From NCBI GenBank assembly GCA_964036045.1, contig OZ038392.1, positions 33,927,330 to 33,991,329 of the forward strand: a stretch of DNA of 64,000 bases, written 5' to 3'. The notes beneath the pieces are model-generated. The model saw only the letters and a list, made by a program, of their open reading frames with translations. It was not told the origin of the DNA and did no database searches. The translations under genes and the position numbers were made by a program. The stretch is from Eutreptiella sp. 'Long Island Sound 2002'. Its lineage: Eukaryota; Euglenozoa; Euglenophyceae; Eutreptiales; Eutreptiaceae. Shown in pieces: positions 26,607 to 36,734 of the stretch; within the stretch, counting starts at the first letter, position 1; each line of letters begins with the position of its first letter.

Positions 26607-26756
26607 CTTGTTGCCATGGCTTGTTGGTTGATGATGAATGATTCTTGAAGGCAACACTTTCCAAAGCAAGCGACTGCGCCGCGTAACACGGTGTAGGCGA
26701 TTGCGACGCTCAGTGTGTTCAACTGCGGGGTAAACTTTTTGGCAAAACATTCTACT
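26607..26756 (-). CDS. Weak candidate exon
   Basis: This open segment lies between a CTTCCCCAG acceptor and an ACAAG|GTCGGG donor. It encodes AKKFTPQLNTLSVAIAYTVL followed by a Cys-containing hydrophobic stretch. No family was recognised. It is on the same strand as the MAPEG-like exons. Confidence 0.2.
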
Positions 26757-29700
26757 CTGGGGAAGGGGCATCGGGGTCAGTCCTTGTTGGTTGCCCCCCT
26801 GCGTCGTCACTCGTGCCAAAGAATGGAAGGAGGAAGCAGAGCTCTAATTGAAGGAGAGAAGGCGGAGTCAAAAGAGGAGAGGGATGCCCTCCCCTGGTGG
26901 GTCCCGTATGGAAGGCGCCTTTCACTTTGATGGAACCGGCGCTGAGCGCGCCAGAAAACGTTGTGGGCCTGGCCGACACTGAGGAAGGGGGCTGGACCGC
27001 TTCCGTTGCAACCCGCCCACCAACTGTCGGTCGGAAAGGGAAGGGAGGCGGGGGCGGCTCAACCATCAAAAAATGGAGTAGGTTTGCTGGTTGGTATTCC
27101 AGTTTAACACACTTGGATGTTTTGTGGAGGTGCGCCTTCATGGCGGGGCGGGGCACGGGAGGTTGAGACCTGATTCAGGTGAGCTCAGCGAAGGTGTAGG
27201 TGGAACCTTTGGTAGACTGACCTTGTTTAACACAGCGGGGCACGGGGGGGGGGGGGGGGCAGAACACATGCCTCAAAATATCGTCTGGTTGCGCTGATGG
27301 CAATGAACCATGCGTCATGGGGGATTTCTTTTTTCCGCCGACCAGGGGCGGAGGCGGCGACAGTAACTTGCGAAAAGGCGTGGTGGGTGGGTGGATGTGC
27401 AGGCCGTCGCTGCTATGTCCCAGGCCTGCTGCAGCCAGCAGGGAAGCGGGCGCCACGGAGGCAGGGATGCTGCACAAAGTGCAAAAATGAGCAGCAACCA
27501 GACCGAAATGGACCCAAAGCAGCCGGGTTGCGGTGGAGGAAGCAACGGGGGACCATCTTGGACCTGTATCCGGTTACGGATGAGACGTGATGCAACACAA
27601 AAGGGCCGAAACCCGATTAAGGGGAATTGGCGTTGATACACAAACACTGGGACCCAGCAAGAGAAACATGCCTTTGCCGCAGGGACCCAATTGAGGCCAA
27701 TTTCAAGCATAGACACGTTTTCCGCGCCTCAGCCCGACCTGGGCTGGGTAGAATCTTCTCAGCAATGCCGCTCCAAAGCCGATGCACTGCGCCACCACAC
27801 AACAAACACGGATGGGCAGTGCCATGCGTCGCCAACTCTCGGACACCACACACACACGCACACGTGTCGATGCAACATGTGACAACAAGGGGACTGAAGA
27901 AAACAAAACTGTTGGGGGTTGTTCAAGCCACCATATCGTCATGGGGGATGAACCACCCCTGGACGCAGCAGCCAATACTGCGCACAACCTATGCAGTCCG
28001 AGCTGCAAGCAGGAACGTGCCCAGAGATAACGGAGAAACGCAAGCAAACAACGTCCTTTCCCAATGGCCCCATGGGCCCACAGTGCCATGTTGCCACATT
28101 ACGGGATTACGGTATACACCGTGTCATCCTCTCGTTTGCCCCATTTCCCGAAGGCATTGACAGACCCCCCCCAAAAAAAACGCAAAGCACCTCAACATGA
28201 AATCAAAACCGTCAATCCCATGCTCTAAAAAGTGACGGAACAGCTGCTTACACACAGCGCCACAAGGTGGGGGGGAGGGGGGGCTACAACCTCTTCATAG
28301 TCAACCCCACGGTATTCCATCCCTTGGGATCCAGTACCACGTGCTGGAATACAACCCGATGCCTCATGCCAAGTACATCATGCGACGAATTTTTTCGAAG
28401 AGCCAGAGAGCGAATGCGATCTAGTTAGCAAGTTCCCCAGGCGAGCGCTGTGCCCATATCTCGTGTCATGCAGCATGGCGGTGCAATGGGTCAAGTTGGG
28501 GTAATGAGTAGAGCACGGGGGGGCCTGTGGGTAGGGGTGTGCAATCTTTCATGACCACAGTGAAGTTCTGTTGTCTGTCATAGTAGTGCTATGCAGCAAG
28601 GTGATTGAAAATGCTCTATCCATTTGTCCATCACCGTCATGTTCCCTTCCTCCGAGTGTGCATCGTTGGGCAATCTACCCATGCATTGCACATGGATTGC
28701 AAGGATTTGGTGCCACCAACTGGTCCCCAATGGAACTTCTCCGTTGGGTGGTGCACGTGAAGCACTATCAAGTGAGACATGGCATCGGGCAGCTCCCAGT
28801 CAAGAAATGGGCGGGCAGGTACTTTTTGGGTCCCTTCTCAGATTCCACACACCAAACACAGGGATGGATGTACGTCCTGAGGAAAGCACGTAATTTGTCT
28901 CACTCTTCTTTTGCAAAGTACACCGGTAGCAACAGTTGCGACGAATACTTAATTAGCAGCAGCAGCAACGGCAGCAGCGGGAACGACGGCGGGCAACTTT
29001 TCGAACATCGGCGGTGTCGGTCAGGGCAGTATCATGAAACAGACCAGGCTTAACTTCCTTCGACGTAACCGCCCTCTGCTAAGCCACATTCCCCTGCCAC
29101 TCCCGTCATTCTCACACAAAAGTCCGTCATCACGTGCGAGGCAGCAAATGCATGCGCGTTTGCGTGGTGGTGATGGGGACGTGCAATATGGCGAATCAAG
29201 AGGAAGCGGGCCCCATCGGGGCAGCAAGCTTACATGCAACGAAACCTCCGGCCCAAGATGTTCATTTACGTGGGACGAACTGCCCTCCGTGGGTACCCCC
29301 AATGCTGTTGTGACAAAGGAACCTCGTAGGGCTCAGGTGTTTGATTAGCACTACCCGGGAGCTCCACTCAATGACCGAGGGCTTTCGTTAGTGACCCAGG
29401 TACTTCGGCACGGTGGCCCCTGTTCCCCACCGTGTGGCACGAACTCCATGCGTAATAGCCTCTGCCGATCATACATGACCCCCTACCATAGCAAGTCTTG
29501 GGTTAGGCACCGTGCAGCAGTTGGTTCACCTGTGTGCAGTAGTGCTAGAGGTTTCTTTTGCCCAACCATTGCATGAAGCGGCCAATGGTCCGTGCCAGAG
29601 GTTTCTTTGACAAAACCATTGGGAAGATCGGCCTTCAATACCAATACCGTACTCAGTATTGCTGGGGGAGTTTGGGGTGTAGGCACAGAGGCACACCCCA

Positions 29701-29915
29701 AATAGAATGGCCCTTCAAGCACGATTTCAACGAGAGTTGGGGTCGTGTGTATGATCCCAACTTTCGAACGATCTTTTCTTCTTCCTCCACTTCAGCTTCT
29801 TCCATCCCCCCCCCCCCCTGCTCAACACCCCCCTCCCCCCCTAAACACACGCGCAAGTACCAACTGGCATACTCACTTAGCCTTCATGGCAACCCCCCGA
29901 AGCCTGTGCCCATTG

Positions 29916-32133
29916 TCACCACAACACTGGCAGTGCCTCTCCGCACTTGGTGCACACCCGCAACTGCAAGGTCGCCGCATCCACTGGTTGACCGCACTGA
30001 TCACAGAAATGCAAGTCGTCAATACTGAATCCATGCACCTGCACTCGTGCCCGCAGCCGCTGCCGGATGCAATCCCGCACGTGCGCTTCCAGAGACTGGG
30101 GCGAAGCAAACCCTCCGCAATACACACAAATAGACGCGGTGGCGGTCTCGGGGGCAGGGATGGGGCCCGGGGGCGGTGCAGCTTCCGGCGATGGCGGACG
30201 ATCGTGGGGGTACTCGTAAGATGCATGCTGCGCGGACAAGGCGTCGCTAGGGATGGCGTGGGAAGCTCTTGGGTGGCATCGCGGATTGCCCAAGGGGCCA
30301 AGCGTCTCATCCGGCTCCATGCTGCAACGAACATCCGTTGGTGGACTTCCAAATAAACTTCCCATCCAGCCCAATGCCAGCCCGCCAATTCTACCGGAAC
30401 ACGGCCTAGTGTACACCACGACTCCGGAATTTTACAACAGCCTAAGTCATCGCCGGCCCCGTTCGCCGATGCACGAGAAAAGACTTAATCCGGTCCAATT
30501 GCACCGCCCCCAAGTGAGTCGGGCTAGAAGAAGGTGAAACCCACATGCGTTTGACCGGCAGGCCCCGGCATCGGAGTCTCAAAAAACGGCATATTCGATC
30601 GCCAAAACTCGTTCTATGCGTTCGCATAGTATTCAATCGCACGGCGCTCTCGCGGGCTTTGAGAAAATGCACGCTCTCAACTTTGCCTCCGCGTGCCAAG
30701 GAGGTTTGAGTGTGCGGCGCGCATTGCGTGCACTGCGCAATGTGCCAAGCGCGCACATTGTGAGTAGTGCCGTAGTGTGCCATTTTCAAAATGCGCTGCT
30801 TGTGTAGTGCGCAACTTGCGATGTGAATGTGTAAGAGCGCGCAATGTGTAGTGCAAGTTAAGACGTACCTTTGGCTTGAATTGTCCACGTCATTATCGGC
30901 TCGGTTGGAGTCAATGTCGTATGCGCCGGGTTCGCTCCCACGTTGGCTACCGGTTTCCGATCGGGTCGATTGACTCCCATGCCGTTGACCTTGCGCCGAA
31001 ATCCGATGTGCTTCGACCTCCTCTTGCACTTTCGACGTTGCAGCCCGTGCCGCACGCCTAATGCTATTAGCGTCCAACGACACAGCACGGCGCGGATCCG
31101 TTTGGACGGAAGCGCACTCAGAATACATCTTTGCCCACGTTGGGGCACGCCGGTCTTCGAAGCCTTCATCGTCATCGGCGGCGCGCCGCCGCTCACCTAA
31201 ACTGGGTGCGGCGTAACTTCGGCGCACCTTACTTGCGTCGCCGGGTGACTTCAAGTGATTGACCTTCTCCTCCTCCAGCTTCCGCCCTGCTACTTTCACA
31301 GGGGTCCCCTTTGCGACGGGGGTTGCGCGCGGGTCGGTCGTTTGCTTCAAGTCGCGGGCGCGGGTGCCATGATCTTGATTTGGCATGTGGTAACCGGATT
31401 GCTTATCCTCCGGGGGCATGACGTAGGGTACCGGAAATGCAGTATTCGAGTCCTCCTGGAAACACATGAGTGGGCGTTGCACATCTCAAGGAAGGCTACA
31501 ACCGCAACGAATATACTTTTGCGACCATGCACTCTGCGCACGTGCGATTTGTGGAGCAATAGCCAATAGCTTTTCGCATGTATTCCCAGTCACCACGCAC
31601 ATGGGCCCCCATGCCGCAAACCACACTTCCCACGCGCACATAGTTGGAGGTGCTTTGGCGATACGAACGTAGTGAATGCACGAATCGAAGTAAAACAAGC
31701 GCGAAAATTACGATTCCTTCCAACAACGAACGCAAGAGACCGAGTCATCGCGAGCAAGAGGTGTTGATCCCGCCACCAAGTTGTCGCCGTATTCGATGCA
31801 AAGATCATAGATTGCATCCTTTGAGATGAGTGCGGGGTCTTGTGGCAAGGGATTGCGCTCTTGGTCGCGGGCGCTGGTGCGCTCAAAGCACGCCCGCCTC
31901 CTTTTGTAGCAAGTCTTCACATGAATTGGAATGGACGCCGTTCCGAATTCGTTGCCACAAATGTAGCAATGGTAGAATCTCGGCTTATTGCGGCCGAAGG
32001 CACAAGTCGCAGGTAGTAAAGTCTCTCGTGTTGATGGGCGTTCGAACATGCTTTGCGACCGGTACATGGAACCTTCCGATTGCCTCGCCTTGGCGAAGGA
32101 GGCGGAACTACGTGCCACGCTTGTGCGATGCAT
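29916..32133 (-). CDS. ZC2HC-type zinc-finger protein (ZNF474/ZC2HC1-like)
   Basis: Three exons join in phase: 32,133-31,741, 31,455-30,869 and 30,405-29,916, giving 489 residues and a TGA stop. Donors are GACTCG|GTCTCT and CAAAG|GTACGT; acceptors are TTTCCAG and ACACTAG. Residues 56-75 form C-x2-C-x11-H-x3-C (HCYICGNEFGTASIPIHVKT), the signature of the ZC2HC family typified by ZNF474 and ZC2HC1. A second finger of the same spacing is at about 420-439 (CVYCGG…HVRDC). A C-terminal C-x2-C…C-x2-C pair (CDQC, CTKC) may form a zinc ribbon. The middle exon is hydrophilic and charged. Family members are common in ciliated and flagellated organisms, but their biochemical role is largely unknown. The start is the first ATG after a possible TCTTAG acceptor, so a short upstream exon is possible. 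The gene lies head-to-head with the NAE1 gene. Confidence 0.75.
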
Positions 32134-32484
32134 GTGCGAGCATACGAAGGAAGTTGCACCACCAAATGGAACAAAACACACCTAAGATGGAGACGTAGGG
32201 TCTTGCTTTCACAAACATTACTACCCTTGTGTTAACCGATGAAAATCTCAGAAATTTCGTGATGAAGTCCAACAGTTCCAATTCCAATGTATTCCGACGT
32301 GCTCGCAAGCAGTTCTCTTTAGTCGCACTTTCTACAAATTTCGTGGTAGGAGGGGGGTTCCGTGCATGGCACACTCAAGATCCGCAGGGAGGATGTAGCA
32401 GCTGCTCCCGCAGGAGCAACGCAAGCTTAGATGTCCGACAGAGAAGAGGATGTGGCCGAGGATGTGTGAGAATGACATGTCGAC
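32134..32484. promoter_or_regulatory. Putative shared promoter of a divergent gene pair
   Basis: About 350 bases separate the zinc-finger start (minus, 32,133) from the ATG at 32,485 that may begin the NAE1 reading frame (plus). No gene was seen inside. No core promoter motif was firmly identified; the role is inferred from position. Confidence 0.4.
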
Positions 32485-32529
32485 ATGTCTGAACGAATGT
32501 GTGCCAGCGACTATCTGACCACGTTCTTG

Positions 32530-32538
32530 CTTACTAGG
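32530..32538 (+). repeat. MULE target-site duplication, left (CTTACTAGG)
   Basis: Nine bases identical to 38,165-38,173, directly abutting the terminal inverted repeat. Nine bp is the usual target duplication of Mutator-like elements. Confidence 0.95.
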
Positions 32539-32600
32539 GGGAATGGCTATGCAGGACTACGGCTTAGGACTACGCGTAGGACTAAAGGATCTGCCCACAT
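32539..32600 (+). repeat. MULE terminal inverted repeat, left
   Basis: A perfect 62-bp match to the reverse complement of 38,103-38,164, starting GGGAATGGCTATGC. Similarity fades just inside. The heptamer AGGACTA recurs at 32,553, 32,566 and 32,578, a possible multi-site for transposase binding. Confidence 0.97.
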
Positions 32601-32751
32601 TGCGCACGCGTATTCACATCAAGTTTTGACAGAACTGAAAACCTTTTTGTTTTATCACAGTACATTTCTGACAGGGGGGACAGATGCATCGCGTGCCAGG
32701 TTAAGGGATGTGCATTTCCTGGCGCTCTGTAGCTCTTAATTTCGCCAAACT

Positions 32752-35700
32752 ATGTCTGCCAAAGTCACTGCCACTGCTGCTTGGGACTGGAAGGACCCCG
32801 AGGACGCAGACCAGGCTCCGGGTCCCCACCCAATCAGCGCACCCATCCAAGTACCCCCCTCGCCGCCCCACGACCCTCATGTGCTGCCCCCCCAAGGATT
32901 TCAGCAGCCATGGAAGGGAAAAGTCGGGAAGGGAGGCAAGGAAGTCGAGTTGCCGGACGAGGCGTACGAGGAGGATGCATGGACTCCCACGAAATATTGG
33001 TGGTCCCACCCGGATGGTATGTGGTTGCAAATATTTCGATTTCGTTGTGCGTTTCACGTCATTTCCATGCAAAATGCGTGCTTTCCCTATCCTACCTCCA
33101 TCCTACCTATTCTTTGTGTGGCAGACGACGATGAGGTCGCCTTTGATGGGGCCCAGCCGTGGCATGTCAATTGGTATGACAGCCTTGGCGACCGACAACG
33201 TCACCAACTTCACGCGCAACGACCCCAACCAGACGACCCACACGCGCAATGGCAAGAAGAGATTGAGATTGAGCGCTTGGCTGACATTGCGCGTACTCCA
33301 AGTCCAAGTCCAAGTCCAACTCCGCCGGGCACGCCGAAGCACTCCCCGGAACCCCGAACCGAGGCGGAACGTGGTATGCACCGCTACGCACCATTGCACC
33401 ATGGCACGTGTTACATGGTTCCGTTCCTTCACCGTCAACCCTTGTTTACAGCAACAATGGAGCAAAGGAAGAAGGACTGGGAGGGGAGACGCCGTTCGCC
33501 GGAGCCACGCGCCGAGGGTGCACCCAAGACGCCAAGCGAGCGAGGTATCCCCGTGGTGGCGTCACTTGTCTGCTTGTCCTTTTTGTGTTCATTGTGCATT
33601 TTTTCTTGTTTGCCCCTTTTTTCTCCCGCATATTGTACATTTGTTGGTTGGTTTGTTTAGGGAGAAAGGGTGCGGAGGAGCTTCTTCGGAGGATGAAGGA
33701 GCGGAAGGAAGCCAAGGACCGTGACGAGGAAGCGAAACGTAAGGAGTCAGGTATGTGCCTTTTCCATCCTCTTTGCCGTGCCGTGACAATGGCCCATTAC
33801 GGGCCCATATGTGCATAGAAGCGTGTTTGGTTTTTGTTTGGGTTAGGTGACACAAGCTTGGAGTGGGGTTTGGGAGCGCGCCTCGTGTCTTTGAGGCCTT
33901 AGCAATGGCCCATTACGGGCCCATATGTGTATAGAAGCGTGTTTGGGTTTTGTTTGGGTTAGGTGACACAAGCTTGGAGTGGGGTTTGGGAGCGCGCCTC
34001 TCGTCTTTGAGGCCTTAGCAATGGCCCATTACGGGCCCATATGTGTATAGAAGCGTGTTTGGGTTTTGTTTGGGTTAGGTGACACAAGCTTGGAGTGGGG
34101 TTTGGGGGCGCGCCTCTTGTCGTTGGCACACTTTACTGCATGTATCCTTTTTGCAGCATTGGTCAGCACCATGCAGAAGGACGAGGTGCTGGCCATTGCC
34201 GACCCCAAGGACCGCGAGCTCGTGCGGTTCAGTGTGGGGGAGACCTTCGACGCCAACGTCAAGGTCTTGCAGGCCGTGGTTCCCCGGCCCCAAAGCACAG
34301 GCCCGCGCGACACGTACATCGTGCGCCGGGTCTGCAAGGGACCCCCCTTCGCGAGGTGGCGCCGCGGGGTTCGCGAGGGTGGCGCATTGCCCCCCACATG
34401 GGACCCCCCGGCGGTGGTTGTGGGTGACGAGGAGGGCAATACCTTCATGGGGGAATGGTATTGCCCTCAAGTTACCATTAGTTCTTTTTGGGACGCCAAG
34501 AAGAACACCAAAAAGCGGCAGGAACATTCCGCAATGTTCCGGGGGTGGGAGAGGGGGGCCAACCCGAAACATTTTTTTTTCGGGATTTCTGACTTCGCGA
34601 CTGTCAAGGTCGCGGAGGACAGAGAAGAGCGGGGTTTGCCCGCATGGGCAAACGAGGAGGTGGAGTGGGAGGTGCCCTGCGAGCTCCTCCTGCCCCTTGC
34701 GCACCCATTGGGCCGGGCGGTGCGCAAAATTTTTTGGGACAAGGGGGACTTGGGGGACGTGAGGGTGCCGGCGCACCAACACGCGGAGGAGGTGTACCAA
34801 AGGGGGGAACATCTCCGCCTCCGTGAGTGGTCGCCCGACGACGTCGCCGACTACGAGGAGCGCCTACGGTATTTCCAGGGGGACCATGTTTTTGTGTGGG
34901 GGGAGGGGGTGGAGGGGGCCGAAGAGGAGGAGGGGGAGGAGGCCGAAGAGGAGGAGGGGGAGGAGGCCGAGGAGGAGGGGGGGGAGGAGACCGAAGAGGA
35001 GGAGGGGGGGGAGGAGAAAGAGGAGGAGCGGCAGGCCCCGGTGGACATTGAACCGGAGTTGAGTATTGAGGTGGACGTCGACGCACCCCCCCAGCCCCCC
35101 GCCCCCCGGCCCAAACCAAGCCCCAAACCTCCCGCCAAGGGTGCCGTACGCCGGAAGCCTCAGCCGGCGTACAAGTATGGGGGGAAGAAGGAGTTGGTGG
35201 AGAGTGCGAGCCATGGCACGCTCCGAGAGGTCCCGGATGTGTATTACATCCCGGGGAGGTGGGTGGACCGGCGCCACCCCCTGACCCTCCGGCGGTTGGG
35301 TGCCCCCCGTGGCGCTCCGGGTGTGGGGCACCTGTATGCCCTGTTTTTTGAGGCCCACCCGGACGGCACGATGCGCACGCGCGTGTGTGAGACGGGTGGT
35401 GCGGGGTATGCCGAGGTGGAGTACATATGTGCCCACCTCGGCACTCTGTTTGAGGGGGTCCCGGGGTGCACCAAAATGCCCCCGGTCCACTTTTGGGTGT
35501 CCCCGCCTAAGCGGGAGACAAAGTTTTCAGTGCGGAGGGACGGGAATAGGGGGGTTGCGCGATGTGCGTTGCTTTTGGCACGCATTGTGGCGCGTTGGAT
35601 CAAGGGAGGACATTACGTCCCCCTTGAGGACCTCCCCGGAGTCGGCGCGGACGTGGAGTTCACGACCGTTGCCGAGATGTGGGGGGATGTTGCCATGTTG

Positions 35701-36111
35701 GCTGCATGGGGGGGGGACATGGCGCGTAGGCCGGGCCAGCGGCCCTCTGGCAAGCTGGGCGCCGTGTGCGACGAGGTGACGGCCATGGTGGAGGCCCGGA
35801 CGGATGAGCCTCCCCTCGTGCCATTGTCTTGGGTGGGGTACCTTGCGTTGGCGCTTGCGGGTGAGGAGTCGTTGCGCGTGCCGTTTGGGTGTGTTGTGCC
35901 CTACTCTTGGGGGGGGCGTTTTGGAGAAATCCAAAAGTTTGTGTCCGAGGGGAGGTGGGAGAAGGTTAGGACAGAGGCCAAGCGCACCGGCAGGGTGCAA
36001 CAAAGGGTGTGGTTGGCCCAATGGGTGTCGGGGGGCGAGGGGCGTAAGGGGGTTGCACACAAGCAACCAAAGGCACGCGTGGGTAAGAAGAGGAAGTTGA
36101 CGGTGGGATAA
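32752..36111 (+). CDS. MULE-borne 883-residue protein of unknown function
   Basis: Five exons join in phase: 32,752-33,016, 33,125-33,373, 33,452-33,544, 33,661-33,750 and 34,157-36,111. All four introns are phase 1 with GTATG/GTATCC donors and …CAG or TTTAG acceptors. The 883-residue product has a Pro-rich N-terminus; a Ser/Pro-rich stretch then a charged, probably coiled segment (exons 3-4, RRMKERKEAKDRDEEAKRK); a globular part; a Glu-rich run at about residues 484-526; a Pro-rich linker (PQPPAPRPKPSPKPPAKG); a second globular part; and a basic end with KKRK near residue 876, a likely nuclear signal. No known domain was recognised. Its place opposite the transposase matches mudrB of MuDR, so an accessory role in transposition is plausible. 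A captured host gene is the alternative. The frame is clean across 2.65 kb, which argues for recent function. Confidence 0.75.
33789..34125 (+). repeat. 116-bp tandem repeat, three copies, inside intron 4
   Basis: Copies start at 33,789, 33,905 and 34,021 with ATGGCCCATTACGGGCCCAT. They are nearly identical; the third diverges after about 100 bp. The array fills most of intron 4 (33,751-34,156) of the MULE-borne gene. Confidence 0.93.
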
Positions 36112-36127
36112 GGGGAATGGGTGCCAC

Positions 36128-36724
36128 GTGCCCCTTGTGGTGGGCTCCCGAGCGGGGCCATATTCAATCCATTCCAGGGGGGGGAGGGGTGCAGTACGGG
36201 CCCCCATGTGCCCTCTAACCCCATGCATGACCCCAACAACCCACGTGCCAAGGGGAAGATGCACGGTGGGAGCGCGCCCCTTGTCATGGGCCCTCAAGCG
36301 GGGCCATATTCAATCCATTCCAGGGGGGGGAGGGGTGCAGTACGGGCCCCCATGTGCCCTCTAACCCCATGCATGACCCCGTTGCACCACGTGCCAAGGG
36401 GAAGACGCACGGTGGGAGCGCGCCCCTTGTCATGGGCTCCCAAGCGGGGCCATATTCAATCCATTCCGGGGGGGGGAGGGGTGCAGTACGGGCCCCCATG
36501 TGCCCTCTAACCCCATGCATGACCCCGTTGCACCACGTGCCAAGGACACGACGAACCGAGGGAGCGCGCCCCTTGTCATGGGCTCCCAAGCGGGGCCATA
36601 TTCAATCCATTCCAGGGGGGGGAGGGGTGCAGTACGGGCCCCCATGTGCCCTCTAACCCCATGCATGACCCCGTTGCACCACGTGCCAAGGACACGACGA
36701 ACCGAGGGAGCGCGCCCCTTGTCT
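36128..36724 (+). repeat. 146-bp tandem repeat, four copies, between convergent genes
   Basis: The motif GCGGGGCCATATTCAATCC recurs at 36,152, 36,298, 36,444 and 36,590, exactly 146 bp apart. The array starts just after the stop of the plus-strand gene and ends just before the end of the transposase frame, so it separates the two 3' ends. Long frames across it on both strands are a by-product of the repeats. Confidence 0.95.
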
Positions 36725-36734
36725 TCGCACGACT

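Larger units (their letters stand above)
19583..29915. other. Low-complexity region with weak exon candidates only
   Basis: The DNA is rich in simple repeats: (GAG)n at about 20,788-20,826, GGCATGG-type repeats at 20,700-20,790 and 21,250-21,400, (GGGA)n at about 21,885-21,950, and G runs near 21,448, 25,906, 26,437, 26,526 and 27,246. Long frames here are mostly low complexity. Possible minus-strand exons are a type II membrane-anchor start at 20,365 (MKPSKYRSRTHLRF then a hydrophobic helix) and the two listed below. No complete gene could be assembled. Confidence 0.4.

Noticed and set aside
25986-26819. A single 277-residue minus-strand protein
   Set aside because: It spans poly-G tracts with low-complexity His/Pro runs; a shifted frame between splice-like sites looks more protein-like at 26,607-26,756.
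34066-34156. N-terminal extension of the last exon of the MULE-borne gene
   Set aside because: It reads through the 116-bp tandem repeats and a TTTTTGCAG acceptor; phase with exons 1-4 requires the exon to start at 34,157.
34604-36297. Antisense and shifted-frame proteins over the Glu-rich exon
   Set aside because: They are Pro- or Ser-rich shadows of the GAG/GGGG-rich coding strand.
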